DNA from: Clostridia bacterium
Lineage (GTDB): Bacteria; Bacillota; Clostridia; UMGS1810
Assembly (NCBI GenBank): GCA_017481205.1
Contig: JAFUPN010000036.1
Span: 1-64,000, forward strand
Direction: 5' to 3'
DNA length: 64,000 bases
Shown here piece after piece: positions 26,380 to 34,442 of this stretch. Within the stretch, counting starts at the first letter, position 1; each line of letters opens with the position of its first letter. The notes below the pieces were generated by a model that worked only from the letters and a program-made list of their open reading frames with translations, did no database searches and was not told where the DNA came from. Made by a program: the position numbers and the translations under genes.

Positions 26380-28497
26380 TCAGTTCATAAGAGCTGCAAG
26401 TCTGTTACACATTACTGCAACCTCTGCTCTTGTGGCATTGCCAAGGGGATTTACTCCGCCGCCGGAGCCCTGAATAATGCCTGCGCCTACCATTGCTGCC
26501 ATAGGAGCAGCTGCGTAGTCGGATATACTTGCTTTATCATTGAATGAATCAAGATTTGACAAATCTGTTGCCTCTGCAATATAACCCTTTGCCTGGAATG
26601 CACGATATGCAAGAGTGATGAGGTCCTGTCTGGTGATAGAGTCCTCAGGACGGAACATGTTGTTATCGCCCTTTGCTATGCCGGCTGCCTTCGCCTTAGC
26701 GATAGCATCATAGTAGTAGCTTCCGGCAGGAACATCGGCAAAGTTATCGCTTGCTGCCACATCATCCAGCTTGAGCATTCTGGTGAGAATGAGGATAAAG
26801 TCACCGCGCTTGATATTGAGCGAGGGTGAATAGGTGGTTGCACTTGTACCGCTGATGATACCTGCATCCTTAAGAGCATAGATTGCTTCCTGAGCCCATT
26901 CATAGCCGCCAAGGTCTGTAAACAGACCGGATGCTGCATCAGTTGTTCCGGTTGTGGTGCCTGGAGTGGTTACGGGAGTGGAAACAGCGCCACCTACGGA
27001 GCCGCCTCCGCCACCGCCGCCTCCGCCGCCACCGCCACCGCCTCCGCTACCGGAGTCGGAGCTTGAGCCGGAATCAGTCTTGGCGTTTGCAGTGTCAGAG
27101 AATTCGCCGGTACCTATTGCATTTACAGCCGCAATGGATACATAATATCTTTCGTCTTCATCAAGGTCTTCTATAGTTGTTTTTGTCTTGCTTGCATCTT
27201 TAATCTCAACAGTCTTGTTAAGAGAGTCAGAGGATGTGCCGTACTTAATCACATATCCTGTGATAGCAGAGCCTCCGTCTGCAGGCTTTGTCCATTCAAC
27301 CTCAAGCTCTTCGCTACCGCCAGAAAGCTTGGGAGCAGACATCTTTGCAGGAACAGTTGCTGTATCCGTTGTATTATCACCGGTGCTGCCAGAATTGCCG
27401 GAGTTGCCGTTGTCTCCGGAACCGTCTTCGGGAAGCTCAATGCCCGCATATACTATATCGGTGCTTCCGTCCTTGGAAATATCGTACATGTCTATAACTC
27501 CGCTGCGGTCAAAATCGGCTGCTTCGTTACAATCAGCATTGTTTGCTTCATAGGCTTCGAGTGCCTCGTACCAGGCTTTTTTATCGTAGCCGTCAACATC
27601 GCCGTCGGCATCAATATCGCCAGGGATAAAATCAGCATTGGTGATTTCCAGAGCTTCATCAAAGGTGACACCCTCTGCTTTGTATGTAACATAGCCTATA
27701 CCGCTGACTTCTACAGTATATGTATCATTGGCAAGAACAGTATTTTCAACAGTAAATGAAGCTACGGATGTGTTCTCACGGTGACCGCCCTTGGAAACAA
27801 GAGTGTTGTTAAGCACTGTATAAATGGTATAGCCTTCTGTATTCTCGCTGGTAATCTTGATTTCCACACCACTGCTGGAATATCCGTCCTGAGTATTGGA
27901 ACCGGCAGTAAAACCGGCAATACCATCCATTACAAGCTTAACCGTAGCGGTTATACCCTCGTTATCAGACTCACTGCTCTTGAATGTTTTAGTAATCTTT
28001 TTGTTTGCCTTAAGGTCCTTATTATCACCTACAGTGCAGAATGCATTTTCCGGGTCATTGAGAGAAAGCTCAACCTTGTCTCCAGCCTCACCTGCAAATG
28101 TCAGGATAAAAAGATCTGTCTCATCTTCAAATGTAATGGGTTCACGAGGGCAAACTATGCTGGGCATAAGCTTTTTCTGGTTGTTTGCCAGAGCCGCATT
28201 GGGAGAATGTAGATAACAACTTGGCGGGTTATTTTCTCCCTTAAGGAACTGTATGGACTTATACTTCAGGTCACCGTCAAATTCCAAAGGAATCTGAGCG
28301 ATAGTAGCCTCGCCGGCAGCCCCTTTGACACTTACCATAACTTTTGCCTCTCCGCTGAGTGTTGTCGGGTCAGAGGAGGTTACGTCGGTAAAAATTACTT
28401 CAATTGTGTCGGAAGCCGCAAACACTGGTACAGATACTGCAACCATAACAGCCGCAAGAAATGCCGCACCGAGTTTTTTGAAAAAATGTGATTTCAT
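26380..28497 (-). CDS. SLH-anchored cohesin-like/dockerin-like/FN3 protein (705 aa)
   Basis: An exported wall protein. The start is ATG 28497 (MKSHFFKKLG) with AAAGGAAG upstream; the signal peptide ends near FAA. Domains in order: a cohesin-like beta-sandwich (about 30-170), a CnaB-like or linker region, and a dockerin-like EF-hand pair (about 285-345; FIPGDIDADGDVDGYD and ADFDRSGVIDMYDIS). Then a fibronectin type III domain (about 385-475), a run of 15 Gly, and three SLH domains (about 525-705; TYSPSLNIKRGDF, MFRPEDSITRQDL, NPLGNATRAEV). Having both a cohesin-like and a dockerin-like module on one SLH-anchored chain suggests an assembly scaffold on the wall. It lies 56 bp after the TetR gene, probably in one transcript. 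Confidence 0.7.
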   Translation of the reverse strand: MKSHFFKKLGAAFLAAVMVAVSVPVFAASDTIEVIFTDVTSSDPTTLSGEAKVMVSVKGAAGEATIAQIPLEFDGDLKYKSIQFLKGENNPPSCYLHSPNAALANNQKKLMPSIVCPREPITFEDETDLFILTFAGEAGDKVELSLNDPENAFCTVGDNKDLKANKKITKTFKSSESDNEGITATVKLVMDGIAGFTAGSNTQDGYSSSGVEIKITSENTEGYTIYTVLNNTLVSKGGHRENTSVASFTVENTVLANDTYTVEVSGIGYVTYKAEGVTFDEALEITNADFIPGDIDADGDVDGYDKKAWYEALEAYEANNADCNEAADFDRSGVIDMYDISKDGSTDIVYAGIELPEDGSGDNGNSGNSGSTGDNTTDTATVPAKMSAPKLSGGSEELEVEWTKPADGGSAITGYVIKYGTSSDSLNKTVEIKDASKTKTTIEDLDEDERYYVSIAAVNAIGTGEFSDTANAKTDSGSSSDSGSGGGGGGGGGGGGGGGSVGGAVSTPVTTPGTTTGTTDAASGLFTDLGGYEWAQEAIYALKDAGIISGTSATTYSPSLNIKRGDFILILTRMLKLDDVAASDNFADVPAGSYYYDAIAKAKAAGIAKGDNNMFRPEDSITRQDLITLAYRAFQAKGYIAEATDLSNLDSFNDKASISDYAAAPMAAMVGAGIIQGSGGGVNPLGNATRAEVAVMCNRLAALMN

Positions 28498-28553
28498 TGG
28501 TAATCTTCCTTTCTTTAATTTATTTTGATTAAAACAAATCACTTAGGTCATAG

Positions 28554-29108
28554 TCAGGCTTTACCTTCAACAAAACGCCTGTATATGTAGTCCAGCTGAT
28601 CTCGGGTCTTTTCGCGGTCTCCCCATATGGCATAATCCATAACGGCAGATACAAAAAGATATACCAAAGGCAGCGTAATGTCAACGGACAGGTCAAGAGC
28701 CTTTGAAATACTTATGGCATATTCGTGATACACCGGTTCTAAATCATCGCAGCGTTTTCTGATTATATCGCCGTATACAGGGCTGCAGGCAAGCTGATAT
28801 ATAAATCTCAGAGCCTCCCTGTGCTCTTCCATTTTTTCCAGGCATATTTCAAAAGAGCTGTGCAAATCACATATATTTTTAAATGCATGGGCAAAAATGT
28901 CGTCGGATACGGTAATCAGACCGTACTCAGCAGTATCTGCAATCAGCTGCTCTTTGTTTTCAAACCAATAGTACACACTGCCGATTGATATATCTATACC
29001 CTTGCAGAGCTCACGCATAGATATATTTTCAAGACCGTTTTTTGAGAGAAATTCAAAGGATGCCTGCAGAATGTCATTTCTGTTTTCGCGGTTTTTGGGT
29101 TTTCTCAA
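28554..29108 (-). CDS. TetR/AcrR-family regulator
   Basis: A one-component regulator of 184 residues. The N-terminal helix-turn-helix is clear (RNDILQASFEFLSKNGLENIS, then MRELCKGIDISIGSVYYWFENKEQL, written here in two parts). The C-terminal ligand domain is all helical and unassigned. The start was placed at TTG 29108 because GGAGG lies eight bases upstream; the ATG 14 codons earlier has no ribosome site. A promoter is at 29215-29244. It precedes the cohesin-like/SLH gene by 56 bp and probably controls it and itself. The ligand is unknown. Confidence 0.85.
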   Translation of the reverse strand: MRKPKNRENRNDILQASFEFLSKNGLENISMRELCKGIDISIGSVYYWFENKEQLIADTAEYGLITVSDDIFAHAFKNICDLHSSFEICLEKMEEHREALRFIYQLACSPVYGDIIRKRCDDLEPVYHEYAISISKALDLSVDITLPLVYLFVSAVMDYAIWGDREKTRDQLDYIYRRFVEGKA

Positions 29109-29214
29109 GTTGTCCACCTCCGGAGCATTAAAGCTGATACATATGAACAATTGTCACAAAATTTGGCAAAAAAATATACCGGAGTCAAAAGACATATATT
29201 CAGCAATCAAGGTA

Positions 29215-29244
29215 ATTATATCATCAACAAGACCGTGATGTCAA
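29215..29244 (-). promoter_or_regulatory. Sigma-A-type promoter of the TetR gene
   Basis: Minus-strand TTGACA (29239-29244), an 18-bp spacer and a perfect TATAAT (29215-29220). Confidence 0.75.
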
Positions 29245-29368
29245 TATTTCAAATCTAATTTTTATTGATTTTTGTTGATATTGGCTGATTATCAGTGGAT
29301 TTATACGAAAATTAAGCCCGGTTATATTATATCTAAACAAAATTCATAAAAAAATCCGGTTTAAAAAC

Positions 29369-29405
29369 AAAAAAAGAGATATGCCCTGAAGACATATCCC
29401 CTTTT
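29369..29405 (-). terminator. Terminator of the S-layer-type gene
   Basis: GATATG (29378-29383) pairs with CATATC (29393-29398), extended by outer A/T pairs, with a minus-strand T-run over 29370-29376. It follows the stop at 29420. Confidence 0.7.
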
Positions 29406-29419
29406 GATTTTACTGCTTA

Positions 29420-32023
29420 TTATTTTATTACAACAATTTCCTGAACAACATCCTTATAAACTCTTACAAACACTCTTTCAGGAGCTGCATCGTCATACTT
29501 CTGGATATCTCCGGCATCGCCTACTCTTACCTGCTTTGCGGATTTGGTTGTATCAACAACATAAATTGCCGCATCACCTATTGAGAAGTTTTCTACCGCG
29601 CCGTCATTCACCTGAAGATTGAAGCTTGAAGAGAACTTCTTGGTAACCTTGCCGTAGAAGGTGCTCATGTTGTCGGAGTGAACAACTGTCTTTTCGGTAT
29701 CCTTAAGACTTATATCAAAGAGAACTGTTATACCGTCAATCTCGCCTGCGGCATTAGTCTTGTACTGGATGATATCACCCTGCTGGAGAGCTACCTTCTC
29801 AGCCTCTTTGTCTTTAACAAGGATATCGTCCTCGCTTGTCATAAGAGTGATTGCTTCACCGTTCTGATATGCATAAAGCTTTTCAACATTTATGCCGTCC
29901 TCATTCTTGGTGGTTGTGATTTTGTCTACAACCGCTATTGCATCCTCTTCGTTTGCCTGGCCTGTGGAGTTGGTTACAATCACAGCTTTTGCATTGTAGT
30001 CCTCGGTTACATTGAACACAAGAACATCATATTCATCATCATTTACAAAGAAGGATTTGTTTCTGATAGAATAATCATCTGTATCTGTGCTTGATGCGGG
30101 AATATCAAATATTACTGTTTCGTCTGTGATATTAACGCTCATGGTCTTACCTACAAGCTTGGAGGATACTGATTTGTATACTACTCCCTCCTCCTGCATA
30201 TTGAGGGTAAATTTATCCTCATCAATTGCAGACTGAGCAGTGTAGGTGTTTACTCTGTATATCTTGCCGTCTGAGTTCTTTTCAAAGGTGATAAGCTGAC
30301 CTTTGGCGCTGTCTCTGCTACCCTTGATTGCTTCGAGAGCCTGCTCGGGTGTAAGGTTGTTTGTATCATTAACCTTTATTTTTGCGCCTGAGCTGATTAC
30401 CAAAGTTTCGCCGTCCTTGGTAAAGAGCTTGAAGTCAAGAACCTTGTCAAGGCCGCTTGAAATACCTATATCTGCAACATACGCATAGTTTGAGCTTACG
30501 GTTGACTCGCCGTCTACCGCAGCAATTTTCTTTTCTGCGTCAAGGTAGAAGGTACCCTCATCCTCAAGCTTGATTGTGCCGGGATAGTTTGCAGCTACCT
30601 TATAGCCCTCGCCGTTGATAAACACTTTTTCATCATCTGTTTCTGTTACGGTACCTGTTACGGAATCTGTAGAAACCTCACCGTATATAAACTCCTCGTC
30701 CTTACTTACGGTTACTGTGATTACATCCCATTCCTCAAGGTCGCCAATCTCTATTTCCTGACTGCCGTGAATGAGAGTAAAGGTAAGGTCATCATCCTCG
30801 GGGTCGAGGATAAGTGTTTTGAGTCCGTATTTATCCACAATTTTATATGTGGATTCAATTACCTCTTCTACTACATAATTCTGTGTTTCGTTTACAAAAA
30901 CAATGTCATACACACCGTTTCCGTCGGTATCAAGAAGCGCAATATTACCGGAATCAATCACTTTGAAGTCCTCAAATGTGCCGGATTTTCCGTTATACAT
31001 AACCTTAGCTTCTGTTGAGATATTCGCTTTTGAGGTCTTTTTGTCCTCTTCTTTATCCTTCCAGTAGTTAAGAATCTTTGAGGATTCTGTATTTTCTACT
31101 GAATCAATATTATCGCTTGTAACCTTGAGAACATTGTTTTTGCCATCAACAGGTCTTGCAAGAAGCAAGGTTTCATTGCCTGTTCTGTCGTCCTCAAAGA
31201 TATATGCGTCAACATAGAAGCCGAGTACGGTTCTTACATCGGCATCGCCAATCTTGTAGTTTTTGTCACCTATGCGGATTTCGTCCTTTTCGAGACTTGA
31301 CTCACCGTCTATGGAAGAAGAGCCTACTGCAGTAACCACTCCTTCAACCAGTGTAACATCAAGGTAATCCTTGAGGAGAGTCTTGTCTACAACCTCATAG
31401 TTGATATCCGAGCCGAAGCCTGTCTGCTCCATAAGATTGATTGTAAGAGCATTAAAGGTCATCTGAGCAACTGCGCCTCTTGAGATAAGCTGATCTGCTG
31501 TTGCAGAAACGCCCTTTGTAAGACCGATATTGGATGCTGTTACAAGATAACCGCTGGGGTATCCGCCTTTTGCCTCAGCCTGGGGCTCATATCCCAGCGC
31601 TCTGACAAGAATTGCAACAGCTTCGGAATATTTTATCTGCTGGTCAGGTCTGAAGGTACCTACATCGTCACCCTCAACCATACCCTGGTCTGTTGCTACG
31701 TTTATAAATCCGTTTGCCCAGTGGTTGGAAACAACATCGGGATATTTTGTGGCATGGGCAGAATTTTCAGCAACGCTGAGAAGTCCCATAACGGCAACGC
31801 CAACCTTAGTAACCTCTGAACGGATTATGGCGTCATCGGGTCTGAAATTGCCTGTTTCTGCGTCGCCGACCATGATTTCGAGAGCACCGAGAACCTCGGC
31901 AGCTTCTTCGTACTTTGTTCCTGCCACATCAGAAGGTATCGCTGCAGATGCCACACCCGCAAACAATACAGCTGTCATAGATAATGCTACAACGGATGAG
32001 ATAAGTCGTCTGAAGTTAAACAT
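29420..32023 (-). CDS. S-layer-type protein with N-terminal SLH domains (867 aa)
   Basis: An exported protein. Signal peptide MFNFRRLISSVVALSMTAVLFAGVASA; AAGGAGG ribosome site. Three N-terminal SLH domains occupy about 30-215 (NFRPDDAIIRSEV, TFRPDQQIKYSEAVAILVR, SRGAVAQMTFNAL). The remaining 650 residues are beta-rich, acidic and low in Cys, with repeated short motifs (DTDGNGVYDIVFVNE). This matches self-assembling surface layer proteins and the layout of the 7993 gene product. A leader stem lies at 32075-32112 and the gene stands alone with its own terminator, as expected for a highly expressed structural protein. Which of the SLH proteins forms the S-layer lattice cannot be decided here. 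Confidence 0.7.
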   Translation of the reverse strand: MFNFRRLISSVVALSMTAVLFAGVASAAIPSDVAGTKYEEAAEVLGALEIMVGDAETGNFRPDDAIIRSEVTKVGVAVMGLLSVAENSAHATKYPDVVSNHWANGFINVATDQGMVEGDDVGTFRPDQQIKYSEAVAILVRALGYEPQAEAKGGYPSGYLVTASNIGLTKGVSATADQLISRGAVAQMTFNALTINLMEQTGFGSDINYEVVDKTLLKDYLDVTLVEGVVTAVGSSSIDGESSLEKDEIRIGDKNYKIGDADVRTVLGFYVDAYIFEDDRTGNETLLLARPVDGKNNVLKVTSDNIDSVENTESSKILNYWKDKEEDKKTSKANISTEAKVMYNGKSGTFEDFKVIDSGNIALLDTDGNGVYDIVFVNETQNYVVEEVIESTYKIVDKYGLKTLILDPEDDDLTFTLIHGSQEIEIGDLEEWDVITVTVSKDEEFIYGEVSTDSVTGTVTETDDEKVFINGEGYKVAANYPGTIKLEDEGTFYLDAEKKIAAVDGESTVSSNYAYVADIGISSGLDKVLDFKLFTKDGETLVISSGAKIKVNDTNNLTPEQALEAIKGSRDSAKGQLITFEKNSDGKIYRVNTYTAQSAIDEDKFTLNMQEEGVVYKSVSSKLVGKTMSVNITDETVIFDIPASSTDTDDYSIRNKSFFVNDDEYDVLVFNVTEDYNAKAVIVTNSTGQANEEDAIAVVDKITTTKNEDGINVEKLYAYQNGEAITLMTSEDDILVKDKEAEKVALQQGDIIQYKTNAAGEIDGITVLFDISLKDTEKTVVHSDNMSTFYGKVTKKFSSSFNLQVNDGAVENFSIGDAAIYVVDTTKSAKQVRVGDAGDIQKYDDAAPERVFVRVYKDVVQEIVVIK

Positions 32024-32074
32024 GAAAAAGCCTCCTTGTTTTTTTCAGATACGAGGTATCTGTCATTTGTATTT

Positions 32075-32112
32075 GGTTTACATAATCCATTTGCACAAGC
32101 AATGTGTAAACC
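32075..32112 (-). promoter_or_regulatory. Inverted repeat upstream of the S-layer-type gene
   Basis: GGTTTACA and TGTAAACC are the outer arms, with an inner CATTTGC-ACAA-GCAATG stem (one bulge). On the minus strand it lies 52-89 bp before the start codon, either as an mRNA leader stem or an operator. Confidence 0.5.
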
Positions 32113-32324
32113 CCACAAACTTTAATGTTTTATAACACATCACTCATTGCAATCAGCAATTATGTCAACCAACAAATATATAATAACTTATATCTGATAA
32201 TATATCAAGTATCAAATTATGGAAATTGAATACCGCAAGACAAATATTACTTTGAAAAAAGCTTAGAATAATTCCGGCGGTAAGAGCGGTATTTCCGTAA
32301 AACTTTACAATATGGTTACATTCA

Positions 32325-32354
32325 TTGACGTAAATACCGACAGCATGATAAAAT
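32325..32354 (+). promoter_or_regulatory. Promoter of the M23 peptidase gene
   Basis: TTGACG (32325-32330), an 18-bp spacer and TAAAAT (32349-32354), 32 bp before the chosen start codon. Confidence 0.6.
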
Positions 32355-32386
32355 TATATAAATATAAATTTACAAAGGATAAGTCT

Positions 32387-33886
32387 ATGAAAATCAAATA
32401 CATACTTTTTATAATAATTGCCTTATTACTTACCGGCACAACAGCATATGCCGATACAGTGCCGAATGCAATCACATTTCCCACGGTCATTGATGATATG
32501 ACTGTTGTAAATCTGCGCGAGGGACCATCCACCGGTACCGAAAAGCTCGGCTCGGTAGAAATGTACAGTAATATATATGTAAACGGCGAAGCAGAAGCAT
32601 TTTACAGCGCCGCGGCGAAGTGTACCGACAACGGAACACGAGGCGGTTTTATTTCAAAAGACTATGTAAAGCTCTTTGAGAACCTGGGCACTGCTTATGT
32701 GGCAAGCACTACCGATGATAAATACAATATGTCATATATATCCGTTCACAGATACCCCTTTGCATCAAGCGAAAAGACAGACAAGCTCACCCCGGGGACA
32801 AATCTAAATCTCTTGCTGCATACAGAAGGATGGTACTACTGCGAATATAATGGCAAATACGGCTTTGTGCAGACTACTTATGTGCAGGCGGGATGGATGC
32901 CTGCCGTCAGCCTTACAGAAGCTGAGGCTTTATCCGCAGACAAAAGCGGTGCAAATGCTGTTCTCTTTGCAGCAAATGACCGTACAGTGATAATAAACGG
33001 AGAAGCAACAGAGGTGGAACAGCCTGTTATATCCTACTATAATACGACAATGATGCCTGTTAAAAACATAAGCATTTTCTGGAATGGAAATGTTAACTGG
33101 AACGACAGCGAAAAATGTGCAACTGCCATAGTACGAGGCAAAACTCTTAAAATAAAAAACGATTCTGATATTATATCTGTTGACGGAGCTGACATAAAAA
33201 TGACTGCAAAAGCCTTTATCAGGGACAGCCGTCTGTATGTGCCTATCAGAGCCGTGACAGACGCCCTCGGAATCAAAATTTATTATTTTGGACAAGGTGT
33301 GCCGTTTATTGCAAGCTCCGATGAACTGGATTATCCGAAAGCAAAATACATTCTTGATAAATTTTCAAAGAAATTCGACCACAGCAGTGCACTTCTGGCA
33401 TGGCCGGTACCCTCATCAAGCGGACTTAGCAGCAGCTTTGGCGACGGAAGAGGTCACAAAGCAATAGATATCACCGCCGAAAAAGGCGCACCGGTTGTCG
33501 CAAGCGGTTCAGGTGTGATAACGGAGGTTTTCACCGGATGCACTCACGATTACCCCAAGAGCGAATCCTGCTGCGGAGGCGGCTACGGTAACTATGTGGT
33601 AATAACCCACGGTCATACAATAGAAGGACACCAGGTCAAAACAAGATACAGCCACCTGAGCCGTACAGATGCGGCAGTAGGTCAGCTGGTATCCACAGGA
33701 GATGTTGTGGGATACATAGGATGTACCGGACATTCAACAGGAGATCATCTTGATTTTGAGCTCAGCCTTGACGATGTAAAAACCGATCCGGCACCGTACA
33801 TAAGCGTGCCCGAAAATTTATATGATTCGGGAAACAATCCCCTTTATACACAGCCGTATATAGACAAACTTCTTAATATAAATTGA
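32387..33886 (+). CDS. Secreted M23 family peptidase with SH3 and stalk domains
   Basis: An exported cell-wall peptidase of 499 residues. Start ATG 32387 (AAAGGAT upstream); signal peptide ends near AYA. Two SH3-like regions (about 38-95, with VNLREGPSTG, and about 105-170), a copper amine oxidase N-terminal-type stalk domain (about 195-300, LYVPIRAVTDALG) and a C-terminal M23 domain (about 338-475). Metal motif: His357 and Asp361 in GHKAIDI; also His423 in YSHLS and HLD (454-456) where most relatives have HxH. The Asp at the third ligand position occurs in some clostridial members but makes activity less certain. It probably cleaves peptide cross-links in peptidoglycan. It is transcribed alone, divergently from the S-layer-type gene. 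Confidence 0.85.
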   Translation: MKIKYILFIIIALLLTGTTAYADTVPNAITFPTVIDDMTVVNLREGPSTGTEKLGSVEMYSNIYVNGEAEAFYSAAAKCTDNGTRGGFISKDYVKLFENLGTAYVASTTDDKYNMSYISVHRYPFASSEKTDKLTPGTNLNLLLHTEGWYYCEYNGKYGFVQTTYVQAGWMPAVSLTEAEALSADKSGANAVLFAANDRTVIINGEATEVEQPVISYYNTTMMPVKNISIFWNGNVNWNDSEKCATAIVRGKTLKIKNDSDIISVDGADIKMTAKAFIRDSRLYVPIRAVTDALGIKIYYFGQGVPFIASSDELDYPKAKYILDKFSKKFDHSSALLAWPVPSSSGLSSSFGDGRGHKAIDITAEKGAPVVASGSGVITEVFTGCTHDYPKSESCCGGGYGNYVVITHGHTIEGHQVKTRYSHLSRTDAAVGQLVSTGDVVGYIGCTGHSTGDHLDFELSLDDVKTDPAPYISVPENLYDSGNNPLYTQPYIDKLLNIN

Positions 33887-33988
33887 AATGTAATGATTAG
33901 TAGGTGTAGAAAAATGCACACACCACACAAGGCAAAAGAATGAATTAGCAAAGCCCTTCAGTAATCGCTGATTAAATCAATAATTGTA

Positions 33989-34316
33989 GGGCACAGCCTT
34001 CAGGATGTGCCGCAGTTACAGCATTTTCGGTTCGTCGGACGAATCCCTCCACCAAGCGTTGCTTGGTCCCCCTCCCTTTAGACAAGCAATACTGTCAATT
34101 TAAGAAAACCAAGCCTTCTCCTTGAGGAGAAGGTGTCATCGACCGATGACGGATGAGGTGTAGGAACGTCAGTTCCGTTACTAATCACACAGCTATTTTA
34201 ATAACGCCATCAAAGATGGCTACACCTCACCACCGCCTGCGGCGGAGCCTCTCCTCTAGGAGAAGCCTTAGCCGAAAGATAGTATTGCTTTAGACAAAGG
34301 AGGCTGCCGAACCCTA
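33989..34316. repeat. Composite intergenic hairpin cluster
   Basis: At least seven stems follow one another: GGCACA/TGTGCC, TTCGTC/GACGAA, CCAAGC-GTT-GCTTGG, CCTTCTCC-TTGA-GGAGAAGG, GGAAC-GTCA-GTTCC, GCCATC-AAA-GATGGC and CCGCC-TGC-GGCGG. Longer arms enclose them: the stretch from 34070 (CCTCCC, then AAGCAATACTGTC) is roughly complementary to GATAGTATTGCTT up to GGAGG at 34303, and GAGGTGTAG pairs with CTACACCTC. The word GCCGAACCCTACA near its end also appears inside hairpin array copy 2. This is a dispersed non-coding repeat, not a gene. Confidence 0.75.
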
Positions 34317-34353
34317 CATATGAATTAATCATTATTTACTTAAGCCATATTAA

Positions 34354-34420
34354 AAATAAACACTTGTCATTCTTTGAGTGAGGATTTATGTCCTTCGCTC
34401 AGAATGACAAGTGTTTATTT
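34354..34420. terminator. Palindromic terminator repeat, copy C
   Basis: Perfect 20-bp arms (34354-34373 and 34401-34420), with core AAACACTTGTCATTCT, lie 22 bp after the stop of the minus-strand SLH gene. Same family as copies A and B. It probably works in both directions between convergent genes. Confidence 0.85.
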
Positions 34421-34442
34421 GTATATAATGCAGCGCTTGATT

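Larger units (their letters stand above)
29109..29419. other. TetR promoter region and S-layer-type gene terminator
   Basis: No gene. It includes the TetR promoter, a near-palindrome TGAACAATTGTCA (about 29143-29156) between promoter and start that could be an operator, an AT-rich middle, and the terminator at 29369-29405. Confidence 0.55.
32024..32386. other. Divergent promoter region between S-layer-type and M23 genes
   Basis: No gene. It holds the leader stem at 32075-32112, a short GATAC-GAG-GTATC hairpin (about 32049-32061), an AT-rich middle with nothing recognised, and the plus-strand promoter at 32325-32354. Confidence 0.55.
33887..34442. other. Gene-free repeat cluster
   Basis: No gene. 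It begins with AT-rich sequence (33887-33985), followed by the composite hairpin element (33989-34316) and the palindromic terminator copy C. It separates two convergent genes. Confidence 0.7.

Noticed and set aside
26954-27145. Poly-Pro frame on the plus strand
   Set aside because: It is the complement of the poly-Gly linker of the SLH protein.
2329-28497. Complete cellulosome locus
   Set aside because: No glycoside hydrolase with a dockerin and no multi-cohesin scaffoldin are present; only single cohesin-like and dockerin modules are visible.
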